DNA of 64,000 nucleotides from Bacteroidota bacterium (lineage in GTDB: Bacteria > Bacteroidota > Bacteroidia > Chitinophagales > Saprospiraceae). Made by a program: the position numbers and the translations under genes. Below are positions 61,243 to 64,000 of this stretch, piece by piece. The stretch covers positions 68,718 to 132,717 of the forward strand of contig JAKOVW010000093.1 of the NCBI GenBank assembly GCA_029781865.1. Direction: 5' to 3'. The notes under the pieces were generated by a model. The model did no database searches, was not told where the DNA came from, and was given only the letters and a program-made list of their open reading frames with translations. The number at the start of each line of letters is the position of its first letter. Within the stretch, counting starts at the first letter, position 1.

Positions 61243-61326
61243 GTTAGGAGTTATGAGTTAGGAGTTAGGAGTTAGGAACTAGGAACTAGGAGATAGGAGC
61301 TAAGAGATAGGAGATCTGAGATTTGA
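61243..61326. repeat. Twelve-unit heptamer array, GTTAGGA type
   Basis: Twelve 7-base units in phase: GTTAGGA, GTTATGA, GTTAGGA three times, ACTAGGA twice, GATAGGA, GCTAAGA, GATAGGA, GATCTGA, GATTTGA. It lies in the divergent gap between pdxA and rplM and shares words with 6486-6534 and 13656-13683. Confidence 0.93.
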
Positions 61327-61592
61327 GAGGGGGGTGATTGGGATGGCGGAATAGTATTGAGATTACTTTGGGATGCTTTTGATCCTGGAATGAGGCGGAT
61401 ATTGCCTGATATTCTAAATCTCGGGAGGCCGCATTTAATCCGGATTTCGCTTCAGTTGCTGAATCTCAATTGATTACCTCTGGACAGGGTCCTCTTCAGC
61501 TTATTTACCAAAATTTAACTGTTTTTCAATCAGTTATAAAAATATTTTAGAAAAAAACTTCAAATTTTTAACCTAGATAAGTACCTGCCGAT

Positions 61593-61600
61593 TACCTTTG
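61593..61600 (+). promoter_or_regulatory. Promoter box for the rplM ribosomal operon
   Basis: TACCTTTG is an exact TAnnTTTG match, 44 bases upstream of the rplM start. It is the strongest promoter candidate of the window by context. Confidence 0.55.
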
Positions 61601-61644
61601 TGCCCGCTTTAAAAAAGAGCATTCATTAATTAAAATCAAAAAAA

Positions 61645-62088
61645 GTGAATACACTTAGTTACAAAACACAACATACGCGACTTGAAGATGTCAAGCGCAA
61701 ATGGTATGTGATTGATGCGGAAGCCCAGGTGGTTGGCCGTATGTGCTCCAGGATAGCACACGTTCTTGCCGGCAAACACAAAGTGGACTATAGTACCCAC
61801 GTGGATGTAGGCGATTGCGTCATCGTCATCAATGCCGAAAAAGTTCGCTTCACCGGAAAGAAAATGGATGATAAAGTATATCTGACCTATAGTGGATATC
61901 CGGGAGGTCAAAAAAGTGCCACTCCAAAGGAAGTTCTGGCAAAGCACCCGACCCGTGTGGTTGAAGTGGCTGTCCGCAAAATGCTGCCTAAAAGTAAACT
62001 CGGAGATGCCATGTTTGGAAAATTATTTGTTTATGCAGGCTCCGAACATCCGCATGCCGCACAAAAACCAGAACCCTATACAATCTAA
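61645..62088 (+). CDS. rplM: 50S ribosomal protein L13
   Basis: 147 residues from a GTG start. Signatures: WYVIDAEAQVVGRMCSRIAHVLAGKHKVDYSTHVDVGDCVIVINAEKV (family N-terminus), GYPGGQKSATPKEV, VAVRKMLPKSKLGDAMFGKL and a C-terminal HPHAAQKPEPY. It is among the first proteins assembled on 23S rRNA. It opens the rplM-rpsI-rpsB-tsf run. Confidence 0.97.
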   Translation: MNTLSYKTQHTRLEDVKRKWYVIDAEAQVVGRMCSRIAHVLAGKHKVDYSTHVDVGDCVIVINAEKVRFTGKKMDDKVYLTYSGYPGGQKSATPKEVLAKHPTRVVEVAVRKMLPKSKLGDAMFGKLFVYAGSEHPHAAQKPEPYTI

Positions 62089-62091
62089 TAT

Positions 62092-62487
62092 ATGGAAACA
62101 ATTAACGCAATAGGAAGAAGAAAAGCAGCAGTAGCCAGAGTGTATTTCCGCAAAGGCACTACCACTGCAACAGGCGTAACCATAAATGGACGTGCGCTGA
62201 ATGAATATTTTCCGATTAAAGACATTGCACAAAAAGTAATGGATCCCATACAAACCATAGGTGGTGAAAATACCTATGACATCTCTGCAGTCATTCGCGG
62301 TGGTGGTCTTAAAGGACAGGCAGAAGCCCTCAGACTGGCGATTGCAAGAGCTTTTTGTAAAATCGATTTAGAAAATCGCAAAACGTTGAAAGAGAAAAAA
62401 TTTCTTACCCGTGATGCCCGTGAAGTCGAACGTAAAAAATTCGGTTTGCGCAAAGCACGTAGAAGTTCACAGTTCAGTAAACGTTAA
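62092..62487 (+). CDS. rpsI: 30S ribosomal protein S9
   Basis: 131 residues, the usual length. It begins ETINAIGRRKAAVARVYFRKG and ends with the invariant RKKFGLRKARRSSQFSKR, whose C-terminal KR contacts P-site tRNA. GGGLKGQAEALRLAIARAF is the central motif. It is 3 bases downstream of rplM. Confidence 0.97.
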   Translation: METINAIGRRKAAVARVYFRKGTTTATGVTINGRALNEYFPIKDIAQKVMDPIQTIGGENTYDISAVIRGGGLKGQAEALRLAIARAFCKIDLENRKTLKEKKFLTRDAREVERKKFGLRKARRSSQFSKR

Positions 62488-62514
62488 TCTTTATTTTTTT
62501 AATCAAAGTAAATC

Positions 62515-63231
62515 ATGGAAAAACCTACCTATACTCAAATGTTGGATGCATGTGTACATTTCGGCCATTTGCGCAGAAAATGGAATCCTAAAATGCGTCC
62601 CTATATTTTTAAAGAACACAAAGGTGTTCACCTGATTGATCTCAACAGAACCACAGAATGTCTTGAAAAAGCAGGTCAGGCAATGAAACAGATCGCAAAA
62701 TCAGGAAAGAAGATCATGTTTGTTGCTACCAAAAAACAAGCAAGAGATATCGTGGCTGAAGCAGCAAAAAGCGTAAACATGCCTTATGTAACAGATCGTT
62801 GGCTGGGAGGAATGATGACCAATTTCACGACCATCCGCAGATCCGTTAAAAAAATGAATAACATCGATCGCATGCTTGCAGATGCAACGGTGACGACGAT
62901 TACCAAAAAAGAACGCTTGACTTTGAGTCGCGAACGCGAAAAAATGGAACGCGTATTAGGTGGTATTGCAAATTTAAACAGACTGCCATCTGCAGTATTT
63001 ATTGTAGATATTCTGAACGAACATCTTGCAGTTGACGAAGCAGAACGTCTGGGCATACGCACATTCGCAATGGTAGATACCAACAGCGATCCAAATCTGG
63101 TCGACTTTCCGATTCCTGCAAATGACGATTCTTCAAAATCAATTGCTATCATTACCAAATACATGGTGGAAGCAATCAAAGAAGGTTTGGAAGAACGCAA
63201 TGCGGAAGTAAAAGAAGAAGCCACTGCATAA
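62515..63231 (+). CDS. rpsB: 30S ribosomal protein S2
   Basis: 238 residues. Family features: LDACVHFGHLRRKWNPKMRPYIF, HLIDLNRTTECLEKA, FVATKKQARDIV, VTDRWLGGMMTNFTTIRRSV, LPSAVFIVDILNEHLAVDEAERLGIRTFAMVDTNSDPNLVDFPIPANDDSSKSI. An acidic C-terminal tail (EERNAEVKEEATA) is common in this phylum. It lies 27 bases after rpsI. Confidence 0.97.
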   Translation: MEKPTYTQMLDACVHFGHLRRKWNPKMRPYIFKEHKGVHLIDLNRTTECLEKAGQAMKQIAKSGKKIMFVATKKQARDIVAEAAKSVNMPYVTDRWLGGMMTNFTTIRRSVKKMNNIDRMLADATVTTITKKERLTLSREREKMERVLGGIANLNRLPSAVFIVDILNEHLAVDEAERLGIRTFAMVDTNSDPNLVDFPIPANDDSSKSIAIITKYMVEAIKEGLEERNAEVKEEATA

Positions 63232-63259
63232 CATATTTTAAAATACAAAACAGGGAATT

Positions 63260-64000
63260 ATGAGTTTTACTTTATCAGCTGCTGATGTAAAGAATCTGAG
63301 AGATTCAACAGGTGCAGGTATGATGGATTGCAAAGCTGCCTTAACAGAAGCTGAAGGCGATTTTGAAAAAGCCATCGAAATTTTACGCAAGAAAGGACAA
63401 AAACTTTCGCTAAAACGCGCAGACCGCGAAGCAAAAGAAGGCGTAGTCATCGCAATGATCAACAATGCAAAAACAAAAGGTGTCGTAGTAAAATTGAGCA
63501 GTGAAACTGACTTCGTTTCCAAGAACGAAGACTTCATCAATACCACACGGAAAATTGCAGAAATCGCATTGATGACCTTTCCGAATAGTCTCGAAGAATT
63601 ACTTAGTCAAAAATACGAAGGCAATACTACTATCGCTGATAAAGTCACAGACATGGTAGGTGCCATCGGCGAAAAAATTGAATTGACCAATTTTGAAAAA
63701 CTGGAAGCTCCCCAGGTGGAATATTACATTCACATGGGAAATAAAGCCGGTGTATTGGTTGGTTTGAATAAAGCAAGTGATAATTATATCGATGCCGGTC
63801 GCGATGTGGCCATGCAGGTTGCAGCAATGAAACCGGTAGCACTTGATAAATCTGATGTAGATCCTACGATCATTCAAAAAGAAATTGAAATCGGAAAAGA
63901 ACAGGCAAGAGCAGAAGGAAAACCGGAAGCCATGCTGGAAAAGATCGCCATGGGTAAACTCGAAAAATTTTACAAAGAGAGTACCCTCCTCAATCAGCAA
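63260..64000 (+). CDS. tsf: Elongation factor Ts (partial, 3' end off window)
   Basis: The ATG at 63260 begins SFTLSAADVKNLRDSTGAGMMDCKAAL, the conserved EF-Ts N-terminal UBA-like domain; EAEGDFEKAIEILRKKG and SSETDFVSKNEDF (TDFV loop contacting EF-Tu) follow. 247 codons are present and the frame is open at the window end, so some 25-40 residues are missing compared with usual lengths. It promotes GDP release from EF-Tu. It follows rpsB by 28 bases, the standard order. Confidence 0.97.
   Translation, partial: MSFTLSAADVKNLRDSTGAGMMDCKAALTEAEGDFEKAIEILRKKGQKLSLKRADREAKEGVVIAMINNAKTKGVVVKLSSETDFVSKNEDFINTTRKIAEIALMTFPNSLEELLSQKYEGNTTIADKVTDMVGAIGEKIELTNFEKLEAPQVEYYIHMGNKAGVLVGLNKASDNYIDAGRDVAMQVAAMKPVALDKSDVDPTIIQKEIEIGKEQARAEGKPEAMLEKIAMGKLEKFYKESTLLNQQ

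Overview
The window reads as a chromosomal segment of a Bacteroidota bacterium, probably in or near the Saprospirales. Supporting this: two secreted proteins end in type A sorting domains of the type IX secretion system (T9SS); there is a GYDIA-family GHMP kinase and a YugP-type membrane peptidase; Rho carries a long disordered insertion; intergenic spacers show the Bacteroidota -7 promoter box (TAnnTTTG); and Shine-Dalgarno sequences are mostly absent. The order-level assignment is inference. DNA is AT-rich and gene-dense, with no insertion sequence, prophage or CRISPR array seen.

Layout. 1-4.4 kb (minus): response regulator, sensor kinase, TolC-like channel and RND adaptor, a probable heavy-metal efflux operon running off the left edge. 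4.7-13.6 kb: GYDIA kinase (apparently starting at ATT), ferredoxin-reductase-like protein, TIGR01777 epimerase, solute-binding lipoprotein, flippase, M42 peptidase, pterin dehydratase and methionine aminotransferase. 13.8-20.3 kb: TonB, ribosome recycling factor, YugP peptidase, serS, rho, rpmH, rnpA. 20.3-20.7 kb: a palindromic repeat cluster. 20.7-29.6 kb: an envelope protein, a helical unknown, a T9SS cargo protein, lysA, an S37-like peptidase and a lipoprotein. 29.8-35.6 kb (plus): a compact molybdenum-cofactor operon moaA-moeA-tauE-moaD-moeB-moaE-moaCB. 35.6-39.7 kb: two polytopic glycosyltransferases and a steroid-5-alpha-reductase-like protein. 40-47 kb (minus): LytTR regulator, giant propeller sensor kinase and T9SS-exported M23 peptidase. 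47.4-51.6 kb: an accessory patch (M1-like peptidase, orphan HsdR-N-like nuclease, small lipoprotein, zinc-ribbon/YbjQ protein, unknown). 52 kb: tRNA-Cys. 52.4-61.2 kb: M28 peptidase, SRPBCC/GyrI protein, M15 peptidase, redoxin, TsdA-like cytochrome c, OprD-like porin, glucosaminidase, pdxA. 61.6-64 kb: rplM-rpsI-rpsB-tsf, with tsf cut by the right edge.

The least ordinary feature is in the spacers. At least seven intergenic gaps hold short, degenerate tandem arrays with strict periods of 7, 8, 9 or 16 bases. Two of these occur as facing inverted pairs, and one gap (20.3-20.7 kb) carries six copies of a 27-base palindromic unit (10-base arms, 3-base loop) plus half-units. These arrays explain several spurious open frames and look like a recurrent spacer-amplification process that I cannot match to a described element. 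All functional names come from reading motifs and family resemblance by eye; no database search was run.
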